Shown here: positions 16,357 to 25,630 of the stretch, one piece after another
Layout: each line of letters starts with the position of its first letter
Position numbering within the stretch: position 1 is the stretch's first letter
DNA from: Caldicellulosiruptor morganii
Lineage (GTDB): Bacteria; Bacillota; Thermoanaerobacteria; Caldicellulosiruptorales; Caldicellulosiruptoraceae
Direction: 5' to 3'
Length of the DNA stretch: 64,000 nt
Assembly (NCBI RefSeq): GCF_026810225.1
Contig: NZ_CP113865.1
Location: forward strand, 62,001 to 126,000
Notes under the pieces: generated by a model
What the model was told of the DNA's origin: nothing
Database searches by the model: none
What the model saw: only the letters and a program-made list of their open reading frames with translations
Program-made: the position numbers and the translations under genes

Positions 16357-16510
16357 AAATGGTATCAACATAGAGAATGACTACAACAAGAAAATTGGGC
16401 TCCGGGGGGTCAATGTGAAGTGCATCTCGGGGTTTTTGAGCCCTGATCTGGTTTTAACAGACTTTGTTGCAATCCGTGTAAATACAGAAAATTCATATAT
16501 AGCAAATTAA
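16307..16510 (+). CDS. Small protein of unknown function
   Basis: The 67-residue product (MIAFIPVDPKKKKVIVENG to NTENSYIAN) is beta-rich with no transmembrane segment or cysteine pair beyond one Cys. GTGGAGGG stands seven bases before ATG 16307, and the gene overlaps its upstream neighbour by 50 bases in another frame, arguing for coupled translation. I do not recognise the family. Confidence 0.55.
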   Translation: MIAFIPVDPKKKKVIVENGINIENDYNKKIGLRGVNVKCISGFLSPDLVLTDFVAIRVNTENSYIAN

Positions 16511-16574
16511 ATATTCATCCAGGAAAACAGGTATACATGGACTGTTGAAATTTGACATTAAAATACCCCGGGAA

Positions 16575-16596
16575 TTAGATAAGTATTAGATAAGTA
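16575..16596 (+). repeat. Perfect tandem 11-bp repeat, possible response-regulator site
   Basis: TTAGATAAGTA occurs twice back to back (16575-16585 and 16586-16596) and is followed by TATAAC. An 11-bp direct repeat matches one DNA turn and is the arrangement recognised by OmpR-family dimers. It lies upstream of the DUF4097 lipoprotein. A simple tandem duplication is the alternative. Confidence 0.6.
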
Positions 16597-16708
16597 TAAC
16601 AAAACTGCTTGGCATGGAGTATACATTTTGGATTATTTGTTATACAATATTGGTATAGACTTTGCACCTTTTTGTTTCCTTTCGCAAACTGAAGGGGGAT
16701 TTTTCTTT

Positions 16709-17644
16709 ATGAAACTTAGAATTCTCTTTGCACTTATTTTGGTTTTGTCTTTTCTAAGTGGCTGCAGAGACCAAAAAGCTTCTGTGAGGGAATATTCGAA
16801 AGAAGGAAGGTGGGAGATTCTAAATTTTGATGGCAGGGCATTTGTGCTTGACAGTGACAATGCAAATGTTATTATCAGAGGTAAAAAGGGGACAAAAGAA
16901 GCTACTATCAGATACATCAAAAAAGTAGTATGGAACGCTGATGACAAAACAGATCTTAAAAAAGAATTTTCAAAATCAGATCTTGAAAAGACCTTTGATG
17001 ATATGGAGATAAAGCTTGAAAATGACCTTGACAGAGTATATATAAAAGCAAGAGCTTACAGCAGAGAGGCAATTTTGGAAAATACACTTTCAAACCCCAA
17101 AAAAAGCTTTGAGTTTGAGATCTACCTTCCCGAGAATAGCAAAATATTTGTCCAGAACAGCAATGGCAATGTGAGCATTTCTAAGATTCAGAGGGGTTCA
17201 ATATACATAGTAAACGGAAAAGGCAACGTCACTGTGACCGATGCGAAAGCATCAATAGAGGTGAAAAATGGAGAGGGTAATGTGGCTCTTGACTATATAT
17301 CTGGAAATTTTTCCATTAACAACGGCAATGGCAATATCAATCTTAAGGTAGAAAAAACAGGGACTTTCACTGTTACAGGCACAAAGGGGAACATAACTGC
17401 TAAAGTGGATGCGCTTGAAAGCTCCACAATGTCTTCTCTTATAACCTTGGGTGAAGGAGATATAAATTTCTTTGTAGGCAAAGATGTGAAAGCGCGCATA
17501 AAAGTCAATGCCAAGGGAAGACTTAAGTCAGATTTTAAAATGATAAGGGTTTCAGACTATCATTATATCAATATTGATTCGGGCATAAATTCAATTGAAA
17601 TAGTAAATTACAAAGGTAATATAAGAGTTGCAAAGGATTATTAA
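16709..17644 (+). CDS. DUF4097-type beta-helical lipoprotein
   Basis: The ATG at 16709, eight or so bases after GAAGGGGGAT, gives a lipoprotein signal ending in LSFLSGC, so the mature protein would be lipid-anchored at Cys 20. The remainder is a ladder of short repeats such as NSNGNVSISKIQRGSIYIVN, GKGNVTVTDAK and GEGNVALDYISGN. This is typical of DUF4097 adhesin-like proteins, which are often linked to envelope stress regulators. The upstream frame to 16628 has no ribosome binding site. No partner gene follows; a terminator closes the unit. Confidence 0.85.
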   Translation: MKLRILFALILVLSFLSGCRDQKASVREYSKEGRWEILNFDGRAFVLDSDNANVIIRGKKGTKEATIRYIKKVVWNADDKTDLKKEFSKSDLEKTFDDMEIKLENDLDRVYIKARAYSREAILENTLSNPKKSFEFEIYLPENSKIFVQNSNGNVSISKIQRGSIYIVNGKGNVTVTDAKASIEVKNGEGNVALDYISGNFSINNGNGNINLKVEKTGTFTVTGTKGNITAKVDALESSTMSSLITLGEGDINFFVGKDVKARIKVNAKGRLKSDFKMIRVSDYHYINIDSGINSIEIVNYKGNIRVAKDY

Positions 17645-17720
17645 AAAAGCCCCCGGCTCTCTGGAGAAAAACAATTTTAAGATAAGCTCACCCAAAGAGA
17701 GAGGGGCTTTTTTATTTTTA
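17643..17720. terminator. Bidirectional terminator between the DUF4097 gene and nadE
   Basis: AAAGCCCC (17646-17653) pairs with GGGGCTTT (17703-17710), extended by CTCTCT (17657-17662) with AGAGAG (17696-17701). T runs lie on the outgoing side for both strands. Confidence 0.88.
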
Positions 17721-17724
17721 AACT

Positions 17725-19347
17725 TTATACCCATCTCTGGGCAATTGGCATGCGTCGACCTGTACCAAATGCTTTTGATGTCACCTTCAAACCCGGTGCA
17801 GCTTGTCTTCGCTTGTACTCTGATCTTTCTACCATCCTGATAATCTTTAAAACAAGCTCTCTTGGATAGCCCATCTGCACTATTTCATCAACGCTTTTCA
17901 GATCTTCAATATATGCAACCAAAATCGGGTCCAGAACCTCATAGGGCGGGAGGCTATCTGTGTCTTTCTGGTTTGGTCGAAGCTCTGCAGACGGTGGTTT
18001 TACCAGAACGCTGTGTGGTATTATTTCCCTTTCCCTGTTTATATACTTTGCAAGCTCATACACAAGCATTTTTGGCAAATCTGATATAACCGCAAGCCCG
18101 CCTGCCATATCACCGTAAAGTGTGCAGTATCCAACCGCAAGCTCGGACTTGTTGCCTGTTGTAAGAACAAGCCTGTTTTCCCTGTTTGATATAAACATGA
18201 GGATGTTTCCGCGAATTCGTGCCTGTATATTTTCCTCTGCAAGGTCCTGCAGGGGCGTTTCGCTTAGGTTGAACATCCTGAGGTATGCCCTGAAGACATC
18301 TTCAATTGGGTATACCCTGAACTCAATTCCAAGGTTCTCTGCCAGGATTTTTGCATCTTTTATACTGTGCTCTGAAGAGTAGCGCGAGGGCATAGAAACG
18401 CCCAGGACGTTTTCTCTTCCCAGCGCTTCAACAGCTAAGCAGCACACAACCGATGAGTCAATCCCGCCGGAAAGTCCCACCACTGCCTTTTTAGCAGCGC
18501 CTGTCTTTTCAAAGTAATCTTTTATACCAAGCACCAGAGCTTTTTTTATCCATGAAATATCTTCATGTATTTCAATCTCAGGCATTTTGTCAATATTTTC
18601 AAGTTCAACCTCTACTATGTCCTCTTCAAACTCATTTGCTTTTGCTTTAATCTTTCCGCTTGAGCTTACCACTGTACTGTTTCCATCGAATATCAGCTCA
18701 TCGTTTCCACCAACCTGGTTCACATATATAACAGGAACTCCAAATTTTATAGCAGCATCCTTCAAAACTTTCAGTCTCTGGGTTTCAAGTTTTGTGTAGT
18801 GGTAGGGTGATGCAGAAAGGTTTATAAACACCCTTGCACCTTTTGAGTACAGCTCATCCAGAACATTTATATCATACATTGCATTTTCATCGTTGTTTAT
18901 ATTCCAGATATCCTCGCATATGCTTATGCCAAAGTTTATTCCTTCAATTGTTACAACCTCTCTTGCTGGGCTTGGGACAAAATACCTGTTTTCATCAAAT
19001 ACATCGTAGGAGGGCAGTAGTGTTTTGTGTATGATCTTTTCTATTTTGCCCTGATGAAAAATAATGGCGCTGTTGAAAAGCTTTGAAACATGATGGCTCT
19101 TTGTAGGTGCGCCAACAATTACAAAGCTATCCTCCACTTCCTTTGCAATTTTATCTATTGCCCTGTCAATTGCAGCTATAAAATCCTTTTGAAACAGAAG
19201 GTCTTTTGGCGGGTATCCGCAGATTGCAAGCTCGGGGAATATTAGAACTTTTGCCTCTCTGTGTGATTTTACAATTTCAATTATCTTTTTTGTGTTGCCT
19301 TCAATATCGCCAACAATGGGGTTTATCTGACAGAGCAAAATCTTCAT
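17725..19347 (-). CDS. nadE: Glutamine-dependent NAD+ synthetase
   Basis: The 540-residue enzyme has an N-terminal nitrilase-type glutaminase (IFPELAICGYPPKD, then FGISICEDIW with the nucleophilic cysteine). The C-terminal synthetase has the PP-loop VVGLSGGIDSSVV and TTGNKSELAVGYCTLYGD. It amidates deamido-NAD using glutamine. I start it at ATG 19347, which follows AAGGTGG; the longer frame to 19410 overlaps the upstream hepT. It ends close to the bidirectional terminator and is probably the last gene of a unit with mntA and hepT. Confidence 0.95.
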   Translation of the reverse strand: MKILLCQINPIVGDIEGNTKKIIEIVKSHREAKVLIFPELAICGYPPKDLLFQKDFIAAIDRAIDKIAKEVEDSFVIVGAPTKSHHVSKLFNSAIIFHQGKIEKIIHKTLLPSYDVFDENRYFVPSPAREVVTIEGINFGISICEDIWNINNDENAMYDINVLDELYSKGARVFINLSASPYHYTKLETQRLKVLKDAAIKFGVPVIYVNQVGGNDELIFDGNSTVVSSSGKIKAKANEFEEDIVEVELENIDKMPEIEIHEDISWIKKALVLGIKDYFEKTGAAKKAVVGLSGGIDSSVVCCLAVEALGRENVLGVSMPSRYSSEHSIKDAKILAENLGIEFRVYPIEDVFRAYLRMFNLSETPLQDLAEENIQARIRGNILMFISNRENRLVLTTGNKSELAVGYCTLYGDMAGGLAVISDLPKMLVYELAKYINREREIIPHSVLVKPPSAELRPNQKDTDSLPPYEVLDPILVAYIEDLKSVDEIVQMGYPRELVLKIIRMVERSEYKRRQAAPGLKVTSKAFGTGRRMPIAQRWV

Positions 19348-19366
19348 ATTTTCCACCTTCTTTTGT

Positions 19367-19780
19367 TTAAATATACTCTGAAATTGTATCAACAAGATCT
19401 TCAAAATCACTTAAATTATTGACTATGATTTCATAAACAATTTCTCTGTTTATTTTTGCATAATCATGCACAAGAATATTTCTGAAACCAGCCATTTTTG
19501 AAAATTTTTCAAACTGCGTTCTGGTAATAATGTTGTTTTCAAAAAGTACCTTAAAAATGTCTTTATAGTTTTCCGGTTTTCGCAGACGCAAATCGGAAAT
19601 TATATGATTACAAATGTCAAAAATAGCTTCCATTGCAAGATGTAAAAATCTTTCTGCAGAACCGTATACAAATTTATTTGTAATATATTCTTCTTTTGGG
19701 ATTTTCCGAATTTCTTTCAAAAAGTCAATATACTCTTTGAGCTGTGATATTTTAGATAAAATTACATCTCTTTTCACCAT
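19367..19780 (-). CDS. hepT: HepT-like ribonuclease toxin
   Basis: The 137-residue helical protein belongs to the DUF86/HepT family (HEPN fold). The R-x4-H active motif is present in RNILVHDYAKIN, followed by the conserved tyrosine that MntA AMPylates. HepT-type toxins are RNases neutralised by AMPylation by the partner nucleotidyltransferase. Its neighbour six bases upstream, mntA, is that partner. Located in a conventional toxin-antitoxin order with nadE downstream. Confidence 0.88.
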   Translation of the reverse strand: MVKRDVILSKISQLKEYIDFLKEIRKIPKEEYITNKFVYGSAERFLHLAMEAIFDICNHIISDLRLRKPENYKDIFKVLFENNIITRTQFEKFSKMAGFRNILVHDYAKINREIVYEIIVNNLSDFEDLVDTISEYI

Positions 19781-19786
19781 AAAAAG

Positions 19787-20227
19787 TCACCTTCTGAAAA
19801 ATTCTTTATTTTTTATACTTTCAAGTATTTTCTGATTATAAATCTCAGAATAATAGCTAAAATCAAAATACTCCCTGAGGACACTTGCTTCAAATGAAAT
19901 TCTTTCTTCATGGTCTTTTAGAATTATCCCATCCTTGATTATGCTGTACTTTAAAAAAATACTGGCATTTTTTAAATTGACAATGTCAACATCTCTTTTA
20001 AACAAAGCTTTTCCCTCTTCCATCAAAAATCCTCTCAATACTGCATCCTCGAGCTCAGGGATGTCTTTTTCAAACATAACTGCGATGTCAATATCGCTCA
20101 TGTTGTTAAATGTCCCTTTTGCAAATGAACCAAACAAATATGCAAACTTTATCGCATATTCTTTGTTTATTTTTTCAACAAACTCTTTTGCCAGGTTTAT
20201 CACTTTTTCTTGCTCCATTGCTACCAT
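19787..20227 (-). CDS. mntA: MntA-type nucleotidyltransferase antitoxin
   Basis: The protein (146 residues) has the minimal nucleotidyltransferase motif LFGSFAKGTFNNMSDIDIAV, matching GSxxxGxxxxSDxD, and a third acidic residue in KRDVDIVNL. Such proteins AMPylate and silence HepT-type toxins. Two in-frame ATGs (20227 and 20218) lack a clear ribosome binding site, so the start is uncertain. A minus-strand terminator-like hairpin lies 120 bases upstream of it. Confidence 0.88.
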   Translation of the reverse strand: MVAMEQEKVINLAKEFVEKINKEYAIKFAYLFGSFAKGTFNNMSDIDIAVMFEKDIPELEDAVLRGFLMEEGKALFKRDVDIVNLKNASIFLKYSIIKDGIILKDHEERISFEASVLREYFDFSYYSEIYNQKILESIKNKEFFRR

Positions 20228-20348
20228 TCACACAGCTTTTTTCAAACTCTTTCATAAAATTATATCACAAAAAAGAAAAAAGAGCTTTTGTTTTTGATGT
20301 TCTTTCATTCAGCAATTTTAAGCCATATTAACTGATTTTGTTTGCAAT

Positions 20349-20400
20349 TAAAAAAAGCACCTGTTTTTATGTCTTCAAAGTTTTAGGAGGTTGGGTGCTT
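20349..20400 (-). terminator. Terminator-like hairpin on the minus strand upstream of mntA
   Basis: On the minus strand AAGCACC (20400-20394) pairs with GGTGCTT (20361-20355), followed by six T. No minus-strand gene lies upstream, so it would end a small RNA or act as an attenuator for mntA-hepT. The loop is long (32 bases), which weakens the call. Confidence 0.5.
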
Positions 20401-20705
20401 GCGTAAATTAAAGATGATTTAACATGCTTTTAATGAAGAAAAAATAGTAAAAAGCATATTTATCTGGCTACTGGTAGCATGTTTTTGTAGCGTTGTTACA
20501 TTGATTTAATTTTTTCATTTTGGTATAATTTTTGTCAAAGTAAAAAAATATTTATATTGATATGTCAAATATGATGGATTACACCTATGGTGGGACAAAA
20601 TCTATACTTCATCTTTGGAATACACATGCAAATAATTTCTGATTTGATACATTGCAAATTTTGTTTTTACAGATTTAATTAAGGATAAGGGTGGTTAGAT
20701 TTAAA
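20401..20705. other. Intergenic region with one promoter, no gene seen
   Basis: About 300 AT-rich bases between the mntA leader and the 20706 gene. It contains a good + strand promoter (20501-20529) but no frame I would call coding on either strand. Confidence 0.6.
20501..20529 (+). promoter_or_regulatory. Promoter upstream of the 20706 gene
   Basis: TTGATT (20501-20506) is 17 bases from a consensus TATAAT (20524-20529) preceded by TGG. If it serves the 20706 gene the 5' untranslated region is about 170 bases. Confidence 0.7.
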
Positions 20706-21263
20706 ATGAAAAAAAGTATTATATTAACAGCATTGTTATTACTTTTTTGCATTTTGTTGCTTCTATCTTTTAATCAGTACAGGATGGCAGCCAGCAAGAT
20801 TAATAATTATTTTTCTTTTTCTACCAGAAACTATTATTCAGAATTGGAAAAGTCATTTGCCTTGATAACAAACCTTATGCAGGTTATTGATTCTTCAGAT
20901 ACTCAGGGAATAGCAACATATCTTGAAAGCTTAAATAATAGCATGATTAGATTGTCCCTGATTATGGAAAGTCTTTCTTGTTATTTTGATTGTGAGAATG
21001 CTGGTGGTCTTATTACTGGTGATTTTCCGGCATCTTTATTATTTGAAAAATATGCAGAAAAGGTATACGAAATGGAGAGATTTGTTCTTAGCCAGCCCAA
21101 ACTTAGTAAAGAACAAATCAATGAATTAAAAAACAAATTGACATTATTGAAAAATGACATTGTTATTTTTAAGAGTTTGAATGTTAACAAAAATATGTCA
21201 GCCAAGAAGATTAACTCAATTTTAAGTTTATTGGCAGAAAAGTTAAAATTTTTGAATGAATAA
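20706..21263 (+). CDS. Membrane-anchored protein of unknown function
   Basis: The 185-residue protein begins with MKKSIILTALLLLFCILLLL, a signal anchor, and continues as an all-helical extracytoplasmic domain rich in Ser, Leu and Lys with no cysteine motif or enzyme signature. I chose ATG 20706; GTG at 20691 is an in-frame alternative, and AAGGATAAGGGTGG precedes both. Its codon use is more AT-rich than that of neighbouring housekeeping genes. A terminator follows. Confidence 0.6.
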   Translation: MKKSIILTALLLLFCILLLLSFNQYRMAASKINNYFSFSTRNYYSELEKSFALITNLMQVIDSSDTQGIATYLESLNNSMIRLSLIMESLSCYFDCENAGGLITGDFPASLLFEKYAEKVYEMERFVLSQPKLSKEQINELKNKLTLLKNDIVIFKSLNVNKNMSAKKINSILSLLAEKLKFLNE

Positions 21264-21300
21264 TTTGGAAAGATATAATAATAAATATATAGCAAACAAA

Positions 21301-21336
21301 AAGGGTTGGGGAAAATTTAAGATCCAACCCTTTTTT
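21301..21336. terminator. Terminator between convergent genes
   Basis: AAGGGTTGG (21301-21309) pairs perfectly with CCAACCCTT (21324-21332), followed by T residues on the + strand. On the minus strand a T-rich run also follows, so it may serve both directions. Confidence 0.88.
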
Positions 21337-21432
21337 AAATTGTAAGCAATTTTGTGCAGAAGACAAACAAAGATTTACTGAAGGAATTATAAACTTGTTT
21401 GGATTTTTCATGTAATTTTTATAGATAGATTC

Positions 21433-22134
21433 TTAACTCAGAACTTCAATTTTAGAATTTGCTTTAAGCCTGTTTTTAAAATCATTTAAATATTGATTTA
21501 TTTCTTCAGCTGTAGCGTTTGGATGCTCCTTTATATATTCATCAGTTTTTGCTTTTAAATATTTACTTATGGTTAAAATTTCCTGATAAGCACCTATTAC
21601 TTTTTCATTAAATTCATTTGCTGGGAATTGAGTTTTGTACGTATCCAGCAATTCCCTTGCTTGTTTAGCACTTTCAATATCGCCTTTTATTTTTCCATTT
21701 AAAATATCATCTATTGTGTTTTTTACGCTATTAAAGTAAGCTTCAGCTTCTTCCTTTGATACAAGAAAACCCTCTTTTTTTGCAGACTCCATTAAAACTT
21801 TCCTTTCTATGAGTTCATCGAGAAGTTCTTTTTTAGTTTTTTGGTGAGGTGTAACAAAAGCATTTTGTTTGTTTACTGAACCCAATTTTAATTGATTCTC
21901 GAATCGAATCTTTTCATATAATTCAGCAATGTCAAGGTCCTTTTTGTAAATGGGAATACCATCAACTTTAGCGATTATGTCTTTGTTGTTGCTTTTTTCT
22001 ATCTCCAATGTCTTTTTAACTGTGTAAGACAGGCTGTCCTCGCCTGACGTAACCATGTTTTTAAGCCAGAATCCAGAGACAACCGCTATTAACAAGGTCA
22101 ATGTTAAGAATATATAGATTTTTTTCTTTTTCAT
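21433..22134 (-). CDS. SurA-N/PrsA-like extracytoplasmic foldase-related protein without PPIase domain
   Basis: The 233-residue protein has an N-terminal transmembrane segment (IYIFLTLTLLIAVVSGFWLK). It then has a SurA-N-like chaperone region: IIAKVDGIPIYKKDLD, then KKELLDELIERKVLMESAKK and EGFLVSKEEAEAYF. SurA and PrsA proteins help secreted proteins fold; the parvulin PPIase domain is absent here. ATG 22134 follows the perfect TTAGGAGGTG; a GTG three codons earlier is unlikely. It lies 21 bases after a gene for a small secreted protein and may act on it. Confidence 0.7.
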   Translation of the reverse strand: MKKKKIYIFLTLTLLIAVVSGFWLKNMVTSGEDSLSYTVKKTLEIEKSNNKDIIAKVDGIPIYKKDLDIAELYEKIRFENQLKLGSVNKQNAFVTPHQKTKKELLDELIERKVLMESAKKEGFLVSKEEAEAYFNSVKNTIDDILNGKIKGDIESAKQARELLDTYKTQFPANEFNEKVIGAYQEILTISKYLKAKTDEYIKEHPNATAEEINQYLNDFKNRLKANSKIEVLS

Positions 22135-22155
22135 AAATATCACCTCCTAATTGTA

Positions 22156-22686
22156 TCAGTAATAAATACTAAATGTTATCCAACTATTAATGGCTGCATC
22201 AAAATACAAATAGGTAGTTCCTTGTACATTCCAAGAATCAGTAATAGGATTATATAAGTAATTGCATTTTCTATAACCATATTTGTATAGATCTGAGCTT
22301 GGAACAATTGCAGGACCATATGTCAACTGTGAACCAGAAAAACTATTAATAAGACTTCCATTGCGATAGCAGCTTAAATTAGTTAGGCCAAGAACCTGCC
22401 AGCAACCAGTTAGATAGAATAAATCTCTTCCATTGTGTGCAATAATGCAAAGATCCAATTGTGTTACATAACGTTGTGTCGACGAAGTTTGATTATAGCG
22501 AAAACCAACACTGTTTGTCACTGCCTGAGTTACTGGAGCTGCTAAATTACCTCCTCTTAGTAGCCAGACAACTATTTTGGTCTCATCTTTGAACACAGGT
22601 ACATCATAAGCTTTTGCTTGGCTTGAGGTAAGTAATAAAGAGATGCTTGTCAGGAAGGCAATCAAGTAAAAATGATACTTTTTCAT
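22156..22686 (-). CDS. Secreted protein of unknown function
   Basis: ATG 22686, after GGGGGTGAAG, opens with the signal peptide MKKYHFYLIAFLTSISLLL followed by TSSQAKA. The mature part, about 155 residues, is rich in Tyr, Asn, Ser and Gly (LYKYGYRKCNYLYNPITDSW) and is probably beta-sheet. It has about four cysteines (LDLCIIAH, TGCWQV, LSCYRN, RKCNYL). I do not recognise the family. It is followed by the SurA-like gene and has no other partner. Confidence 0.65.
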   Translation of the reverse strand: MKKYHFYLIAFLTSISLLLTSSQAKAYDVPVFKDETKIVVWLLRGGNLAAPVTQAVTNSVGFRYNQTSSTQRYVTQLDLCIIAHNGRDLFYLTGCWQVLGLTNLSCYRNGSLINSFSGSQLTYGPAIVPSSDLYKYGYRKCNYLYNPITDSWNVQGTTYLYFDAAINSWITFSIYY

Positions 22687-22983
22687 TTTCTTCACCCCCA
22701 AATAGTTGTATTTATGTTTCAACTCCTATTATATGATGTAATGAAAATTATGTCAATATTTAAATAAAAAATCCTATAATTTATCAAATATCTTCCCTAT
22801 CCTGCCTCTATCAAAAAAGTCATAAAGAATTTGTTGCTGATGCCAGAGGCTTATCATCTTTCACATTGACCATTTTCAAAAATTATGAGATAAAAAGCAA
22901 AATTAAGAGAAGATAAACAATAGTATTCATAGTATAATAAACAGAAGATGATAACTTATTGACGCAAACAGGGGGAGTTTTTG

Positions 22984-25428
22984 ATGAAAATAAGCCTTGA
23001 TGGAAAGTGGAAATTTAGAGAGGTAGGCAGCCTTGAATACCTGGATGGCACAGTTCCGGGGTGTGTTCAGCTTGATTTGATCAACCTTGGAAGGCTTCCT
23101 GACCCGTTTTACTCTTCAAATGAGGTTTTGTTCTACTCTTTGGAAGAAAAAGATTTTGAATATGTAAAGGAGTTTTATGTTGAAAATCTTGATAGGTATC
23201 AGGTTAGAAAACTTGTGTTTGAAGGGATTGACACAGTTGCCGATATCTATTTAAACCAGTATTACCTTGGAAGAGCAGAAAATATGTTTTTGAAGTATGA
23301 ATTTGATGTGTCAACTGCTTTGAAAGAAGGTAAAAACACTTTAAAGGTGATTCTTTACTCTCCAATCAAAGAGGCGGAAAGGCTGAAAAAAGTTTATCAG
23401 TCAAAATATGACTATCCGCAAAGAAGCTGGATAAGAAAAGCTCAATACTCCTATGGCTGGGACTGGGGACCGCGGATTTTGCAGATGGGAATCTGGCGAA
23501 GTATATATTTGGAGCTTCACAATGGGCTTGAGATAGTGGATGAGTTTATCAAAACAGAGCACCTATCAGAAGACCTGGCAGTTGTTAAAGTTTTTGCAAG
23601 GATAAACTCATTTGAAAAGCCAGAAAGTGGTGAAATAGAAATCTCAGACGGGGCAGAAATCAAAAGACTTGAACCGCAAGTTTACAAGTCAAAAGAAGGG
23701 TACTTTATTGAAGAGAGGATTGAGATAGAAAATCCAAAGCTGTGGTTTCCAAATGGCTATGGTGAGGCGCACCTGTATACTTTTAAAATTGCGGTGAAAA
23801 CCTCAAACGAAGTGGCAACAAAAGAGGTCACAACGGGTCTGAGGACTGTCAGGATTATAAAAGAAAAGGATGAATATGGCGAAAGCTTCATCTTTGAAAT
23901 AAATGGCATTAAGGTGTTTGCAAAGGGTGCAAACTGGATACCTGCTGATTCTATCCTGCCAAGACTTACTGAAAATGACTACAAAGCTTTAATTAATATG
24001 GCAAAAGATGCAAACATGAACATGCTCAGGGTCTGGGGCGGCGGGATTTATGAGTATGACTGGTTTTATAATGAGTGTGACAGAAATGGTATAATGGTCT
24101 GGCAGGATTTCATGTTTGCTTGCAGCATATACCCTGATGAGTTTGACTTTTTTGTTGAGAATTTCAAAAAAGAGGCTGAGTACCAGATAAAACGCTTGAG
24201 GAACCACCCGTGCATAGTGCTGTGGTGTGGGAATAACGAAAACAACTGGGGTTTTAGAGACTGGTGGAACATAGGCGACCCGGAATTTCTGGGAAACAGA
24301 ATTTACAAAAAGGTTTTACCGCAGATTCTATTAGAGCTTGATCCAACAAGACCATACCATATCTCAAGCCCGTACGGCGGTGAGCATCCAAACAGCGAAA
24401 AAGCTGGTGACAGGCACACATGGGATATCTGGTCTGGCTGGAAAGACTTTATTTACTACAAACATGACAATGCAAGATTTGTTTCTGAGTTTGGCTTTCA
24501 GGCAGCAGCGCATATTGATACAATGAAAAAGTACATTCCTCTAAAAGACCAGACAATCTTTTCAAAGGTGCTGAGAATGCACGAAAAACAGGATGAAGGT
24601 ATAGAGAGGCTTATAAGGTACATGGCAGGCTGGGTAGGTCTTCCAAAAGACTTTGACTCATTTGTGTATATTTCACAGTTTGTTCAAAAAGAGGCTATAA
24701 AGCTTGCGGTTGAGCACTACAGGAAAAATAAATTCAGGACAGCAGGTGCACTTTACTGGCAGCTGAATGATTGCTGGCCGGTTATCTCATGGTCGTCAAT
24801 AGACTATCTGAAAAGAAGAAAAGCACTTTACTATGAGTCAAAAAGAGTATTTTCAAAGTTTTTGCCGGCTATTGAGTATGAAAACGGCAGGCTAAAGGTA
24901 AAGGTTGTAAGTGACGATATTACTTCCAGAACAGGTGAGCTTTTGATTACCATCTGGGACTTTGATGGCAGAAAACATTTTGAGAGGGCTTTAAAGGTGA
25001 ATATACCTGCAAATGATGTGACTCTGGCATTTGATGAAAAAATAGAAAATCTCAATGTTTTAAAAGGTGAGTATATATACATTCCGAAACAATTTGAAGC
25101 TACAATGATAGGGCACAGGGTTGACAGAGGGCTTTTGGAATCAATAGTATTTGTCAGCCTTATTGTGGATGGCAGGGAATATGAAAACTACTTTGTGTTT
25201 GATAAATTTATAAATCTTGAGCTAAAACCCTGCCAGTTTGAATACGAAATAAAGGATGATATGCTAATTTTAAGACCCAGAACACCGGCAGTTTGCCTGA
25301 TAATTGAAGCAGACGGGGATGTTGAAAACAACTTCATATTTGCAAGACCTGAAAAGGAATACAAAATAGCTTTAAATGGCGCAAATGTCACAGAGGTTTG
25401 TGATTTGCTTGAGTGTTTGATAAGGTAA
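22984..25428 (+). CDS. Glycoside hydrolase family 2, beta-mannosidase
   Basis: The 814-residue protein has the GH2 layout: N-terminal jelly roll (DGKWKFREVG, VPGCVQLDLI), an immunoglobulin-like domain, then the TIM barrel. VLWCGNNENNW contains the acid/base glutamate in the NEN form typical of beta-mannosidases rather than the NE of beta-galactosidases. FVSEFGFQ contains the nucleophile. AQYSYGWDWGPR is also a mannosidase signature. No signal peptide, so it would cleave imported manno-oligosaccharides. ATG 22984 follows GGGGGAG. Confidence 0.93.
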   Translation: MKISLDGKWKFREVGSLEYLDGTVPGCVQLDLINLGRLPDPFYSSNEVLFYSLEEKDFEYVKEFYVENLDRYQVRKLVFEGIDTVADIYLNQYYLGRAENMFLKYEFDVSTALKEGKNTLKVILYSPIKEAERLKKVYQSKYDYPQRSWIRKAQYSYGWDWGPRILQMGIWRSIYLELHNGLEIVDEFIKTEHLSEDLAVVKVFARINSFEKPESGEIEISDGAEIKRLEPQVYKSKEGYFIEERIEIENPKLWFPNGYGEAHLYTFKIAVKTSNEVATKEVTTGLRTVRIIKEKDEYGESFIFEINGIKVFAKGANWIPADSILPRLTENDYKALINMAKDANMNMLRVWGGGIYEYDWFYNECDRNGIMVWQDFMFACSIYPDEFDFFVENFKKEAEYQIKRLRNHPCIVLWCGNNENNWGFRDWWNIGDPEFLGNRIYKKVLPQILLELDPTRPYHISSPYGGEHPNSEKAGDRHTWDIWSGWKDFIYYKHDNARFVSEFGFQAAAHIDTMKKYIPLKDQTIFSKVLRMHEKQDEGIERLIRYMAGWVGLPKDFDSFVYISQFVQKEAIKLAVEHYRKNKFRTAGALYWQLNDCWPVISWSSIDYLKRRKALYYESKRVFSKFLPAIEYENGRLKVKVVSDDITSRTGELLITIWDFDGRKHFERALKVNIPANDVTLAFDEKIENLNVLKGEYIYIPKQFEATMIGHRVDRGLLESIVFVSLIVDGREYENYFVFDKFINLELKPCQFEYEIKDDMLILRPRTPAVCLIIEADGDVENNFIFARPEKEYKIALNGANVTEVCDLLECLIR

Positions 25429-25451
25429 AAAAATCCTGATTCTGAAGTTTT

Positions 25452-25511
25452 ACCCTTTGATGTTCCTTTGAAATATGCAGAAAATCAAAGGCGCATTAAA
25501 GGGTTTTTTTA
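25452..25511 (+). terminator. Terminator after the GH2 gene
   Basis: ACCCTTTGATG (25452-25462) pairs with CATTAAAGGGT (25494-25504) with one G-T wobble, followed by a run of T. Confidence 0.82.
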
Positions 25512-25630
25512 TTTACAAAATGCCAAATAAAATTGAGCAATTTGCTAATATTAAAGTTAGAAATGATTTGTTATAATAAAAATCTGAGCAAATGTTTGCA
25601 TGAATTTTTTGAATAGAAAGAGGGATAACA

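Noticed and set aside
22984..25428. Beta-galactosidase annotation for the GH2 protein
   Set aside because: The WCGNNEN form of the acid/base motif and other segments fit beta-mannosidase better.
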